NCBI GenBank assembly: GCA_024516035.1
Contig: CM044957.1
Coordinates: 19,181,031-19,245,030, forward strand
From: Bactericera cockerelli
Taxonomy: Eukaryota > Arthropoda > Insecta > Hemiptera > Triozidae
Length of the DNA: 64,000 nt
Direction of reading: 5' to 3'
The notes under the pieces are model-generated. The model searched no databases, was not told the DNA's origin, and saw nothing but the letters and a program-made list of their open reading frames with translations. The position numbers and the translations under genes are program-made. Positions 33,965-46,149 of the stretch are shown piece by piece (within the stretch, counting starts at the first letter, position 1; each line of letters begins with the position of its first letter).

Positions 33965-35886
33965 ATGTAAGTGCAAGTATGTCTAGTCCATGTTGGTTGA
34001 AAAATTAAAGAATTGATGGTCATCCTAATAAATGGTAGTTACTAAATATATTGCATAAACTTTAATACTCATAGAAATTAACTTCGATAGTGTTATATTT
34101 TGAACCACCGTAAAAGTTCAAGTTAGCCCTGTATCAACAAAGATGGCAGGAATGGATATTCCATGTCACAATTTTCACTGTCTTCCTCATCTCTATATTG
34201 CACCATTATGCCGAAAACAATGCACACTGTTATGAGCTGACAGCCTTCCATCCGAGCTGGAGTAAATAAGTGTGTATCTTGTTTTTTCTTCAGAGCTAAA
34301 GTTACTTGGGCCATGTTCAACCCAACTGGAATGGGGCTTTTGTCCCCCTTTCTCTCTTTTTTCTGCATCCCTTTCCTCTCTTACATTCCTTCTACTTCTC
34401 TTGCCTATTCCTCCGTCTTCCTTCGTGCTACGTGAAACTTTCTGATTATTCGCGCCGCTGAAATTTGAGTGTTTTTCGAGTGTCGAAAAATAAATAGAAT
34501 GGTATGTAAATATACGAGTACCCACATAAACATTTTATGTATGTATATATTTTTTTTTTCTAAAAAAATACCGCCAAGATTCTTGAAAAGGTAATAAAAT
34601 GGGGTTTTTTCGGCTGAGGCCTGGACGCCATGGAAACAATTTCTAGGCTCCTTCCTTGTCCAATTTCTACTGTTAACGAATAATAATATTAAATGTAGAT
34701 GTGAATATTTATCAACGTATAGCAAATTTTTCTTGGAGTTATGTCATCAGTTACCTACATATAAATTTAAATGAACTTTAGTTTCCGTTGTTACTGTGTT
34801 TTCGGATCCCAGCTTTCAAAGTACTGTATAAGTGTACCCTACAAAGTACTGTATAAGTGTACCCTACAAAGATTTAATTTAAATATTTATAGCTGTTACC
34901 TGATTGTTAACAAGTTTGAAATGCTACTTCAGTTGACACACTTCTGAAGCTTGGAATATATTGTTCCAGTGCTGTGTACAACTTACTTAGTGAATATTGA
35001 AACAATGCTCTTTGTCACCTCCCTCTATGTTTCTCCCTTTTTCTCCCTCTCACTCTTTCTCACTTCCTCTCCCTGTATCTCTCATTTCTTTTCTTTTCTC
35101 CCAAAAAGTTAGAAATAAGCTCAGGAGGTAGGTATTTGTCAATGTAGTTATTTTAATTTTTTCCAATTCAATTTTCTGCCACTTATAAATCCCACCCTAT
35201 CAGTATACCTATATTATCTCCTTTCTTTCCCAACTTCTCTCTTTCTTTTATCTCTCTCTCTGTTTCTTTCTCTAACTTTCCACGTCCTTCAACTATTCTG
35301 TTTAACATGCTGAATAGAGCAAATCAATTCGCATTTTGGAAATTGTCACATTTTCGAAGTTGAAGCTTTTATCTTTTTCACTATCTAACTTCCAAATCAT
35401 TAATCTATGAGTGCCTCTTCGAAAAAGCTATCGTCAAGTGCTGATTTTAGATTTGTTGTGATGAACTTTTTTTGCTGTGTTTTCTGCTATTAAAAAAGGT
35501 CATTCAGGACGTAGTTTACCCCACTAACCTTTACCCTCAAGCTAGCTGCGTTTGGCTGGGTTGTTGCACTTGTTGCTTATTTTCATCCATTATGTAGACG
35601 AAACCTCGTTTTGTAATATGACTAATGAGCCATGGGCGAAAGTCCTATTCCTCCATCATCATTTTTATTCAACTGCCTACTTTATATAATTCTTCATGAT
35701 CCTCTTCACTAGAATCTGGATTCTATTATTCAGCTAAACCAAAATCGTTCTACCACTGTGTACACAGGGTGCATGAAAAAATATAGGATAAGGAAAGTAT
35801 AGGATATGGTTGGGTGGAAGAGCTCACTCCAGTGAGAATCCTGCCATAAAAAAAGAAAGCCTATAAAAAAAGTAAAAATCAACGGT
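33965..35886. other. Unassigned DNA with a 25-bp tandem duplication
   Basis: No supported gene. CAAAGTACTGTATAAGTGTA plus ACCCTA is tandemly duplicated with a 25-bp period at 34817-34871. Pyrimidine-rich patches lie at 35010-35100 and 35210-35290. Confidence 0.5.
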
Positions 35887-35893
35887 AAAAAAA
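35887..35893 (-). terminator. Pol III T7 terminator of tRNA-Gly
   Basis: Seven A on the plus strand (T7 on the minus strand) lie 3 bp beyond the 3' end of the tRNA-Gly gene. Four or more T is the standard Pol III stop. Confidence 0.85.
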
Positions 35894-35896
35894 TCA

Positions 35897-35967
35897 TGCA
35901 TCGTCCGGGAATCGAACCCGGGTCGCCCGCGTGGCAGGCGAGCATTCTACCACTGAACCAACGATGC
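35897..35967 (-). tRNA. tRNA-Gly (anticodon GCC)
   Basis: The minus strand encodes a complete 71-nt glycine tRNA: acceptor GCATCGT paired with ACGATGC, D arm TGGTTCAGTGGTAGAATG containing the A box, anticodon stem-loop CTCGCCTGCCACGCGGGC with GCC in the loop, T arm CCCGGGTTCGATTCCCGG with the B box, and discriminator A at 35897. It delivers glycine to GGC/GGU codons in cytoplasmic translation. All stems pair. Compared with the usual animal tRNA-Gly(GCC), the innermost acceptor pair is T-A where G-C is usual (my recollection of the consensus). A double change that keeps pairing argues for function, as does the T7 stop 3 bp downstream. Confidence 0.95.
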
Positions 35968-37240
35968 TTGCTAAGCCCCGCAATAATAGGTGTATTTAAT
36001 CCGTGCATCACAACATCAGTTGTGTTGATGTAGGTCAGATCCATCATAGCGCCTTAAGAGTAAGCGTCAAGCATATTGTAGTGCTTTCTCTTTTGTTTAT
36101 CATTGCGGGAAGTTTTGTCAGCTAGTTGAACAGAGTAAAAATGTTCCTATTTTCTTGTTTTTTTCTTTGGTAGTATATTGGGAAAGATAGATTCGAAATG
36201 ATATAAAGAAATGAGCAATATTTGTTTGCGACATAATGAAATAATAATTTCAAATGATTGAACCTCAGAGTTCGAAGTTGCTCTCACGAAAGAAAACATG
36301 AAAATACTCTCTATGCAGAAGTCTCCCAGAAGAACTCTTTAGTATTGTGAAGAGTACGGCCCCAAGTCACTTAGATCCGCACTTGTTTTAGTGTCATTAA
36401 AATTATTATCATGACCTATTTTCAATAAAATGCAGAAATGTTTAGGGTTTAGGTGGCATCCAAACTTACGAATTTTTGCTCCTCAAAAAGCAGTTTTCAG
36501 AAGAAAAAAACACAACTTTTTTTCCTTGTTGACTATATCTGAGAATAATTAGGATTCAATTTTATGAATACTGTACGTCTGCCACTGTTTGTATTATGTC
36601 TGCTGCTCTTGTTGGTCTTACTGTTGTTACTCTAGAACAAGAGCTCCAGCACTGATGCTGATATCTACCATCTCTCCTATCAGCTTCAAATCTGTGTGTC
36701 TAGACACAGTGTCTATGACTCATGGGAGAGATAATAATAATAATGTATACAGCACCTAGATCTAATGTATACATATAGAGAGGTGCAGCTGCCGTGACCT
36801 CACATCTTCCTTATGACAGGACCGAAGTCTTGGTGATAAAAACATTCTGCCTGATGATGACTCAGGATACAAGATACGGGAGGAAGCGTGGGTGTTCTGT
36901 TGACTATATGGAATAAAACTAGTCATTCTGGGAACTTCATAAACCTTTTAAACCCATTAAAAAATAGCAATCTAATTTGCGCAAGGATCGTAAGATTAGT
37001 TCAGAATTTCAGATGCCACTCAGTGCATGTATGCCATTACTCGAATATTACTGAATTTGGCTCTTGAAAAATGGCACTCAAGTAGGGACCTCGTTCAATT
37101 CGAGCAGTATAAATAAAATCTTTTATTATTAATCTTTAGCTCCGACACTTTATCACAAGGGTTTCCAGACCATTACCAGCTGTGAGATTTCCCGCCCAGG
37201 CCAATCCTCACAATGGTCAACAACTCCGCATGGGGTCTCC
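35968..37240. other. Unassigned DNA with a 14-bp palindrome
   Basis: No gene seen. TGTGTCTAGACACA at 36695-36708 is a perfect palindrome. A short (TAA)n lies near 36730-36742. Confidence 0.45.
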
Positions 37241-37680
37241 ATCCCTCCCTCTACTCTTTCTTTCTTTAGTTTCATTCGGTTCCTTTCCCCTCACTTTCTC
37301 TTTATTGTCCCTTTTCTCTCTCAATCTTTCTCCTATCTTCATACTCCTCTTCCTCCTCTTCCTCCTCTTCCTCCTCCTCCTCCTCCTCCTCCTCCTCCTC
37401 CTCCTCCTCCTCCTCCTCCTCCTCCTCCTCCTCCTCATCCTCTCTCACCCCTACAATAGTCAAATAACCCCTGGGTTCTCTCTCCGTTCAGTCCTTTTTT
37501 CCTTTATCTCTTTCTCTCTCTCTCTTTTCTTTCCTGTTAGTGAATCATATTCCCTGCTATTCTCTGTCTCTCTTTCTCGCGCTCTCCCCCAGCATCCTAT
37601 ATCTTTTATTTATTCTCTCTCTTAACCTCCTTCCTTTCTTCCTCTTTCTAGCATTTCTCCCTCCTTCTCATCTGCCTTAC
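37241..37680. repeat. Pyrimidine-rich tract with (CTC)n
   Basis: A CTC trinucleotide repeat runs from about 37344 and is uninterrupted from about 37370 to 37436 (about 22 units), flanked by CT-rich DNA. Poly-Leu and poly-Arg frames on the two strands (37182-37625, 37217-37438) are artefacts. Confidence 0.9.
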
Positions 37681-40600
37681 CTTTCATGGTCAAAAACTCC
37701 ATGGGGTCTCTGTTATTAATTCCCCGCCATGATGAATGTGTTCCGCCACAAAGCCCGCCGTGCGCCGTCCCCAGAGCTTTCCAATACCCAGCTTTCTCGC
37801 CGAATCCTATTAGACGACACCAAGAGCACTGGTGACGCTTAAACCCCTCCCCTTATTTACAGGGAAATACTTAAATGAAATCATATCAATGAATATTGAA
37901 GTCATAATATTGAACCAAAATTGCCTGCAAAAGATCAACAGAAATAAATTGTCCTTAATAAATTAATAAACTCACCTCTTATATTGAGCCAGCCTAGTAA
38001 GTGAAGTGGGTATCACTAAAAAATTCAATCGCCTGTTTGTTCAAAATCTTGCCTCCACTCGTCTGTACCAGCAAGCGAAATCGTCATAAGTAAATAAAAT
38101 TATCATAAAAAAATAACATTATTTTTCTGAACTTTTTCTTAACCCATCTAGACGCTACTTACCCTAGGCTACAGACATAATGTATCTAAATTGAAGGTTA
38201 TTGACTGGCAGATTTTTCTTTCCTCTGCGCTATCAGGTTGACGACCGTGAGACCGACACTTTGTCTTGTCTTCCCCTACGAAGCACAAGACATGTTTTCC
38301 TGTCTTCTCCACGTTTTCGGACCCTTTACGAAATAACTGGGTGACACACAGGGGTTGATGTGATACGTGCCTTCTATCTTGAAATAGACCATGTCCTAGG
38401 GTCCTAAGGGAATTTTAAACTAAGAGTATGTCTGGGTTTTTCAAGGACCGAAAAAGAAAAAAAAACCAACTAAATTTTCTAACTGTATTCTGTGATTGCT
38501 CTGGGAGACGAACATTTATAATGAACTGGTCTGAACATCTTACATCACTCCACTATCCTTGTCCCCCGAAAATCTGCTTCACTGCAGGTGACGCTATACC
38601 TACTTCTATTGAAGAAAAAATCGGATCATGTTTTTTTCAATAACTCCACTGTCCAGAAACGCCAAATCAGACAAAAAGCGTTCGAATTTAGTGGAAAATT
38701 AACCTCATAATATTCTAATTCACAGCACTTGAAAGCATTGGGATTTGATAGGCCAAAACCCTAATTTATTATAATATGAATAATAAAATTATTTTATTGA
38801 AATACTCGAAGACGGCGCGGCGTCCAACATTGAACCTAGAACTTTCGGGTGCAGATTTCCGTGTAAAGATTTCTTGAGCTATTGTAAAAAGCGCCATCCA
38901 GTTGTATTCCAGTGCTCCCTCATCCCTTATTATTCATATTTAGCCCGCCGACTTGCTCGTGTGGGGTGGAGACTAAATATTTATTGAAGACAGTTTGTTA
39001 ATTTATGCACGTCCGGGGACTTACACCACATTGTAGCGTCGAATATTGGACTGTATGTATACTGTTACCATTGTAATAATGTATGCTATGGAAAACATGT
39101 TAGAATACATAATAATTCAGCGAGTTCTTCGCTGTAATAGCTGTAAACCTGTGCATGTTCATAATTCATCCTAAGAGTTAAGGTTAACAGCTCGGTGCTT
39201 TCTCAGGAATATGGATCGATATCAAGTATTAAAAATTATTGGAACATCTAGATTTTGTAAGTAGAGCATGTTTTGATTTTAAACCTTCAAATCAGATCAG
39301 TCCATAAAATTTTAGAGTGTGCGAAGAAATATTTATGGAAGGCGTAAAATAAATTTGGAATATCCGGAAAACCCAAATGTTTATTAACGGTTCTTATCTC
39401 TTTATTAGAAGCAGGAGGAAAGCGCTGAAATTTTTGATAAGAATAACGGATATTTTTCTACAATCTGATGGGCATTGTTCCAGTATAAAAGTGCGGGCCA
39501 TCAGTTATCAAAATAGGCCATCAAAACTCGCCTGCTCATTTCTCCCCAGCTCAAATTCTCACTCCCATGTAGAAAGAAGGAGGAGTGAAGAATTCAGCAG
39601 GGCTGTGAGTTTTTTACATTATGGTCATGCCCACTTCCGTGCTCCTTTGTGCCGAAATGTCTCACCATCGCACCCTGAATACTTGGTCCCTAGAGTCGTA
39701 AAATGAGGAGAGAGGCGAGGGTGAGGGAGCATCACAAGACCAGATAGTCCCATCTGATTGGTATTCTGTCCCACGCCTCATATGTCTTCAGACTGACTTC
39801 CCCTCCTACATTCAATATTAGAGATATTCCTACTCCTTTTTCCCTTAATATTACTGACATTCCTATTCTGTCATTCTTTCCTCCTCTTATACTTTTACTG
39901 GATTTTATATCCCCCCCCCCTGCTTTCTCTTCTTTCTCCTCATTTTACATCTCTCCCCCCACCTCTCCCTCCTTAAATTAGTTCTCCTCACTCTTCCCTT
40001 TCCCTATTACCAATTTTCTCTCCTTGTTGAACGACGGCAACGCATTTATTTTTCCAATTCGCAATCTTTTCCTCATTTCCGGCGCTGTCGGCAAACAGAA
40101 TGCCTCTGACAACACAAAGAGGCGTAAACCACATTTTCGAAATTTTACAGGAGAGCCAAAATGAGCTTTCTTGTGCATAAATTTTCTGTTCACGGTAGGA
40201 ACATTATCACTTCCCTGTACCCGTGAATGACCATACGAACTTTTTCTGTTGACAAATTTGATTATTTAACTGTGACTATCGATTTACGCCTATTTGATTT
40301 GTCTGAAAAAGAGAAAATGAGGGATACGCCTGATTTTAATTTTTGTTGTATCTTTTCTTTGGATTATATTTGGGTTACGTCTATTTGTGAGAACAAAATA
40401 TAGCACAAGTAGACTCAATCCAAGCAATAAAAACGATTTCAAAAATTTGTGGTTTACGCCTTTTTGTGTTGTCAGAGGCGAGATGAGTAGCAACGATAAT
40501 TCTCGTTACATCTCTTCTGCACTTGAAGAGTGTATCTGGATAAAAAGAAAAATAAATCTCGCTTCACCAATCAATACTAATAATGTCACCTTCCGCCCTA

Positions 40601-41459
40601 AACTAGAGTCTCTACTAATAAGCCTCATTTGTTGAAGTATCAATACAGACTATCTCGATGCTGATGATTCATCTCTATGAATTTTTTTACCATTTTCTGC
40701 ATGAATTTAAGTTTCTAAGATACATACCTAAAGGTGGACTTGATTGCATCAGGGCCATCACCTAGGGAGGGAAAAGTCCCTCTCTCTCACACACATCCAT
40801 ATGCTTTTCTTGCTCAAGATAGTCACCTATCACATGTTGTGCAGTCTCAGTCTCTGCCTTGTCTGTGTTCTTCCACCCTCTCTTCTACCTACCTCCTTGT
40901 GTTGTGCCTCAGTCCCTCCATTTTGTTTCTTTCCATGTAACTGCTGCCTCATTTAACAAGCTCTCATTCTTTTCCTTTGCATGTTCCTGGGCTGCCTGTC
41001 CCTTGTCTTCAGTCTCCCTTTTTTTTCTCTTTTCGTTCTCTGTTTCCAACAGAACTTTAACAAATACATTGTTGTCATTTCTTCCTAAGTTCCTAAGTAT
41101 TTATTGATTCTTTTTTCGTATCTGCTTGAATTACTTTGTTTTTTCTCGTCGAGGTATTCCATACTATTTTAACAAATTGGGAAAAAGTCTCCTTGCTCAT
41201 AAAGAAATAATAAACAATCAGCGAGGTGTTGGTAAATATTTTCAGTTTCTGTTTTCCATTTTTTATGGAAAAGGTTTTAGATGCATTGAAACGTGATTGT
41301 CATTTCTTCTTATTATTCCTAACTATACTACTTGTAACCTGGAATTCGAGGGTTTGTGTCAGAGTTTTTCAAGACGCATTTCACTTATTTTGACATCACT
41401 CTTGTGGTAAAAAAATAGATATTTACAAAAATACTTGACATTTATCACAAAATCACAAT
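37681..41459. other. Unassigned DNA, 3.8 kb
   Basis: No supported gene. Pyrimidine-rich patches at 39840-39975 and 40850-41040 give low-complexity frames. AGCCCGCCGACTTGCTC at 38942 nearly repeats AGCCCGCCGAGTTGCTC at 27440, possibly a shared repeat fragment. Confidence 0.45.
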
Positions 41460-41570
41460 ATCTTGAACCCGCCTTAGACCCTAGGCATTAAAGTTTTTTA
41501 TGCTTGAAACTCAAACCACCGACCTCCAGGTTAAAAGCCCGCTGCCAACGACTGAGATGGGTATGTTATA
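41460..41570 (-). mobile_element. SINE-C copy 3, diverged
   Basis: The minus strand reads AACCTGGAGGTCGGTGGTTT, then a degenerate B box, then ATGCCTAGGGTCTAAGGCGG. The head block is shared with 42157-42294. The tail block recurs at 45936-45972. Confidence 0.55.
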
Positions 41571-42156
41571 CAAAACATCGCAATTGTTTCTTGATATGCT
41601 AGTTCCCAGCAGATTTCCTGGAGGAGACAGGATTGTAGCATTGATTGAACCCATTGTTCTGCCCTCACTGGGGGATCCTATTGTTTTCCACTAAGCTCCC
41701 GCGATTCATGCTATTCATGTGCCTTCTCCATACAAATACACATACATACACCTGTTATATGCATACGTTTTATTTTTATGGACTACATTTATCAGTATAC
41801 TTATTATTATTATTTTGAAATGTATCACAATAATGACGATTTATATCTCGAAAACGGCCAGGAAAATTTCAAATCAGCATGGCATGATAATGGTACAACA
41901 TTTTATTCGCTATTATTTAACTACGTCAATGTTTTAACCAAAATATACCGTTTTCGAGAAATGGTCGAAAAATTCAGTTTCCTTGCAACCTCAGGAAAGG
42001 AATTTCAGTGTGTTTCCTTTCCGAAGGAATTGACACCTCTCATGCATTCCATCCACAACTCAGTCATTGCAACGACTAAACATAGATATTTATTAATTTT
42101 AATACATTTTTTTGAAGTCCATACTTTTAATACTTTTACATTGAATGATCCTTACA

Positions 42157-42294
42157 GACCCTCAGTAGCGTGATCGATAAGGCAGCAGACTTGTAACCTG
42201 GAGGTCGGTGGTTCAAGTCCCGGTTTCAGCGTATTTAGTAAGGCCAGTTTGAGTCATTAACACAAATATGATAATAATTTTAAAAAAAAATAAA
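42157..42294 (+). mobile_element. SINE-C copy 1 with target-site duplication
   Basis: The tRNA-like head starts CCTCAGTAGCGTGATCGATA and has AACCTGGAGGTCGGTGG and the B box GGTTCAAGTCC. A short body (GTATTTAGTAAGGCCAGTTT) and an A-rich tail follow. The flanks ACATTGAATGATCCTTACA (42138-42156) and ACATTGAATTATCCTTTACG (42295-42314) are almost identical direct repeats, as expected of LINE-mediated retroposition. The anticodon-arm position reads CTTGTAA, suggesting a Thr(TGT)-type ancestor. Total length is only about 138 bp. Confidence 0.8.
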
Positions 42295-42314
42295 ACATTG
42301 AATTATCCTTTACG

Positions 42315-43171
42315 AATAAGACAATATTACAGCCTAAGTTTTATCTTTTCTTATAGCTTTATTAAGAGTAATGTAAGTTTTCTATGATGAGCTTGAGGCT
42401 CTTTTTTTTTACATTTAACTAATTCATTAACAACGTGTTATCCTGAAGTGTTCTATGTCCTTCATAGCTTTTTGATGTTGCCATTTTCCGAAATAATAGC
42501 TTCTGGCAGGCTCTGCATAGCAGGTTTCATCCTTGATAATATGGTGAACAATATGTGTTTGCAAATATCACTGCTTTGTGTTTAGTCACATTTAAGATAG
42601 CCCTGGAAGTGGCTGCTTCTGTTCAAAACATGTTTTTCTTTCACTTCACCATGGTCTTAACCTTCATGTTTATTCTTATCTTATGAAATAGTCGGATACT
42701 ATCATGAATGTTATTAGATAGCAAATGTATACTACTCCATATTTGTAGCAAAGGGCGAAAAACATTCTAAAAAATAGTGTTATATATACCTGTGTTATTA
42801 TATACTGACAGCAAAATTCATTTTCATTTGTTTCAGGTAAAAGCACCGGCATATAGAACACACAACATCCCGTCATGGGTAAATTCAGTAAATTCATTTC
42901 TTGTGAAACCCTTTTCGGCAGATAGGTAATAATGTTGTCTTCACGCTTTGATATCACAGTTGCATTTAATTGGTTCCCCTCATACCTATCTAGCTTGATA
43001 TATTATCATGTAAAAGACAAGTTTAGCAGCTGCTCTAGGTCACGGATCACAATATCAATTCAATACGTGTACAACTGTACATACTTGTTATAAACTATCT
43101 AGCGCATGATCTGTGGATTGTATTCCACCAAATGCTTGGATTTTTCCTCATTTATTTTAATATTTTACCAC
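42315..43171. other. Unassigned AT-rich DNA
   Basis: No supported gene. A 93-codon minus-strand frame (42676-42957) is unrecognised. Confidence 0.45.
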
Positions 43172-43266
43172 ATTATAATAAGACTCTCAGAGTTAGGTGG
43201 TAGAAAATGCTCTGACCAGTAACCTCGGCTGGTGGTTATCTTCCACTAAAGATAACTACCAGCCGA
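43172..43266 (+). mobile_element. SINE-A body fragment ending in a hairpin
   Basis: TTAGGTGGTAGAAAATGCTC and the following AGTAACCTCGGCTGGTGG match the SINE-A body without its tRNA head. The 3' part then folds back: TCGGCTGGTGGTTATCTT (43225-43242) pairs with AAGATAACTACCAGCCGA (43249-43266), 17 of 18 Watson-Crick with one G-U, loop CCACTA. Confidence 0.7.
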
Positions 43267-44442
43267 TTTTACTTGGGATTTCTAATATCTACTTAACAAA
43301 TAATTATCATCCAATTATGATATGGCTTTACTATTAGTCGGTGTATGATAAAAGTTTGTCTGGCTGGGAACGTATACCTATTATTATTGTGTATTACAGG
43401 TCTGTCCCCATGTAGTAGTCATCTCCCTTTCCTCTCTCTCTCTCTCTCCTTCCTACACTTTTCTCCCTCAACCACATAATTATTTTCCCTTTTTTTGGCT
43501 AAGTCACCGAACCATTTCTTTTCTTTCCAAAACCCTGTGGATTGCTCAGGACGCGGGACATACTTGAAATATTTTCATTAGTCCGTCGAGAACTTAATGT
43601 CTTCATAGAGATGAAATTTCTTCCAGTAATTATGGCAGAACGCCAAATGTATAATGACATTACACCTCCACCCCAGAGCCTCCCCTGTACATTTCTTCGC
43701 CTCCTCTCAACCTTTTCTTTTATAATTACAGTGATAAGACTGTATCGCTTCCAGAATTGTAAATCCTGAGCTCCAAAAGCGTCCTATTTGGTGTGCAAAT
43801 TTCCCCCTGAAACCCATCGTATTACGCGTAAAACTTGCCCTCTTATGCATGGCCCCAGAATTTTTATCCAGATTCTTGAGTCCAAACTCTAAAGTCCACT
43901 GAACATTCCAATCTATACATTACTAAAGTAAAATGCTTTACTGTCCTGCCCAAATCTTGCTTTCATGGGGATAATATGAGTGGGGTCATTGACCCCTGAG
44001 CAAGACAAAGGATGCATTATAAGAAGCTTTCTAAGGTGTGCTCTGAGTTGTCAGCGTTTTCCAGGAAGGGTTTCCGTATAATTTATTGCTATGGAAAGCT
44101 TAGTGTCTTCTTTTTCGTGCTGCATGTTTTGCATACTCGTTCCATTGCCAAGGAGAGCCGTGAGTGTCGTGACTAGAGGCAATCTACGGCGCTAGACAGA
44201 AGGCTCAAGTAGAGACTGCTCAAATTCTCAAATAAATGAAGAGCGCTTCATGCATTGGTTGGAAACAATACTTGTGAAAAGAAGAAGAAATAATAACAAA
44301 GTTGAATTATCTCTCAACTTCTGCCACGTCGGAGGTCATTTAGATTGCTGTCGGTAATGCTATCTTCCATTTTCTGCAAATTCACAAACCAGCTATCAAC
44401 ATGAACCTCACCCAATCTGTATTTAGCCGGTAATCGGTAATC
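43267..44442. other. Unassigned DNA with possible SINE-B trace
   Basis: No gene seen. AACATGAACCTCACCCAATC near 44398 resembles the reverse complement of SINE-B (ACATTAACCTCACCCAG), so 44375-44420 may be an eroded minus-strand copy. Confidence 0.4.
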
Positions 44443-44549
44443 CTGGGTGTCTCATTTTAAACAAACCAACGCGATTATTAGGAAACTATTGATTTTACAG
44501 AATAAATATCCTAACCAAATCTTCCTTAAAAATAGAAGGAAAATTGATA

Positions 44550-44577
44550 GTGACCTTGAAAAGTATCTCAAGGTCAC
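44550..44577. repeat. 10-bp inverted repeat with two TCAAGGTCA words
   Basis: GTGACCTTGA (44550-44559) and TCAAGGTCAC (44568-44577) form a perfect inverted pair 8 bp apart inside the TIR element. TCAAGGTCA is the extended half-site recognised by FTZ-F1/ERR-type nuclear receptors. Use as a binding site is inference. Confidence 0.6.
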
Positions 44578-44913
44578 CCTTTTACGTTAGATGGAATAGT
44601 AGATGGAATAGTATACTATGCAATAATCACTGAAAAAAAACAAATGAACGAAAAGAATGTTTGATGGTAAAAAATGTTATTCGGTATTGAGAAAAGCCGC
44701 CAATACACTGAATTCTACTGAAAGCAGTACCACGAACTTTCTACAGAAAATTCTTAACTTTGGTGGAGGCTTGTAAGAGCGAAAATATAAGTTAAATCAA
44801 AAATTATCTCGGTAAAAGATACTCATTTTTTAGTGGTTAATTCATTGTCAGAACCATATATGGTTCCATTTAAATTTTTGAAGTTGACCTTAATCTAACC
44901 TAGAAGGGCGACA

Positions 44914-44952
44914 AAATATTATTACCAAAGGGAATATTTGGTAATAATATTT
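44914..44952. repeat. Perfect 16-bp hairpin near right TIR
   Basis: AAATATTATTACCAAA (44914-44929) pairs perfectly with TTTGGTAATAATATTT (44937-44952) around GGGAATA. It abuts the right TIR of the surrounding element. Confidence 0.9.
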
Positions 44953-45015
44953 TTCTGTAGACTCAATAGTTTCCGAGTAATCATCGCGCTGGTTCCTTTA
45001 AAATGAGACACCCAG

Positions 45016-46149
45016 TATATTATGGTCAAAATCTGAGTGATGACCAACCAAACCTCGCTTTGTACGGTACTTAACTGGTATTATTACAAGATAAAGAACT
45101 GCAATATTCAACGAGTCGGTGACGTACACAATTTTTTTACATTTAAACATAAATTCTAATGACGTAGTTAGTAAGTCTAAAGTAGAGAAAGTAATTAACA
45201 ATAATGGAAATCCAACTTGAAAAGGACGATAAGCTAAATTAGGACTAAAACGTAATGTAAACTAAACTAAATGTGTTGAAAATACTTATCACTTCTGCAG
45301 ACAGAATCCGAATAAAAAAATTGTGACTGTAAAGTTATGGTTTATTTTACTTGCATATTGCAAACTATAATTTGCTCATATTTGCTTTATTTTGCAAATT
45401 AACTCGCTACTATGTATTTGCCGAACTAAATCACTCGCTTGTTTACTAGCGTGGCATATTTGCATATTTCTCGCATAGTAGCCGGAAAACAGTTAACTCG
45501 GAGTGCCCCCGAGATAGAAGCTCAGCGCTAATTATTAGCGTATCGCATGCCAGAGGAGCGTTACAGTGGACGGGCTGAGATTCATACGGTGCGGTGGCTC
45601 CTAAAGCTTCGTCTATAATTGTGCTTTCCTATGTATACTCGTATACTGAGCTTACGGGTGTTTAGAACTCCCATGATGCCCCAGCTTGCTGATAAGTGCC
45701 GTGTTATGTAAATATGTAAGGTTATTATTGTATAATTTTTAGTTGATATTATGTCACATAATGTATAGTTTTGTGGGTATGAGTTTCACCGAACTTTAGT
45801 GCGTGGACACTACGGAAGCCTCTATACAGTCTATACCCTGGATCTTGGGGTAGAGCCAGTACCATGTGAAATAATCAAACCATATTATTAAATGTAATTC
45901 AAATGTAGTTTGAGTTGCAAGCATGACAAAATTTAATGCCTATTGTCTAAGGCGGGTTCAAGTTATATAATCGTCTATATCAAGCTGTAGATACCAGGGT
46001 CTGTGTGGGGTCGAGAGTCTAGGGTATATAGGCCCAGGCTCCTCGTTGTGGCCGCCTACTTAGACCTCAAACTGTAAAGCATTCAAACTTAGCCTATAGC
46101 CATGAATGTTTCATCAATACACAATAAAATGTATAGAAAACTAATGGAA
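45016..46149. other. Unassigned DNA with repeat traces
   Basis: TATTTGCATA-like words cluster at 45350-45475. GTCTAAGGCGGGTTCAAG at about 45946-45963 matches the tail block of the SINE-C copy at 41460-41570, so 45936-45972 is probably a fragment of the same repeat. No gene seen. Confidence 0.45.

Larger units (their letters stand above)
44443..45015. mobile_element. 573-bp non-autonomous DNA element with TIRs
   Basis: CTGGGTGTCTCATTTTAAA at 44443-44461 is repeated exactly in inverse at 44997-45015. With gaps, the inverted match extends about 60 bp inward; both sides share ACGCGAT or GCGCGAT, GGAAACTATTGA and ACAGAA. The interior encodes nothing recognisable and contains several palindromes: 44550-44577, 44851-44866 and 44914-44952. 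This is the structure of a MITE. The superfamily and target-site duplication are uncertain. Confidence 0.75.

Noticed and set aside
33559..34023. 154-codon minus-strand frame
   Set aside because: Antisense to a clear LINE reverse transcriptase remnant.
37182..37625. 147-codon frame with poly-Leu
   Set aside because: Caused by the (CTC)n microsatellite; poly-Arg appears on the other strand.
40668..40690. CTGATGATTCATC possible ribozyme core
   Set aside because: A stem II-like hairpin exists, but GAAA and stem I are missing.
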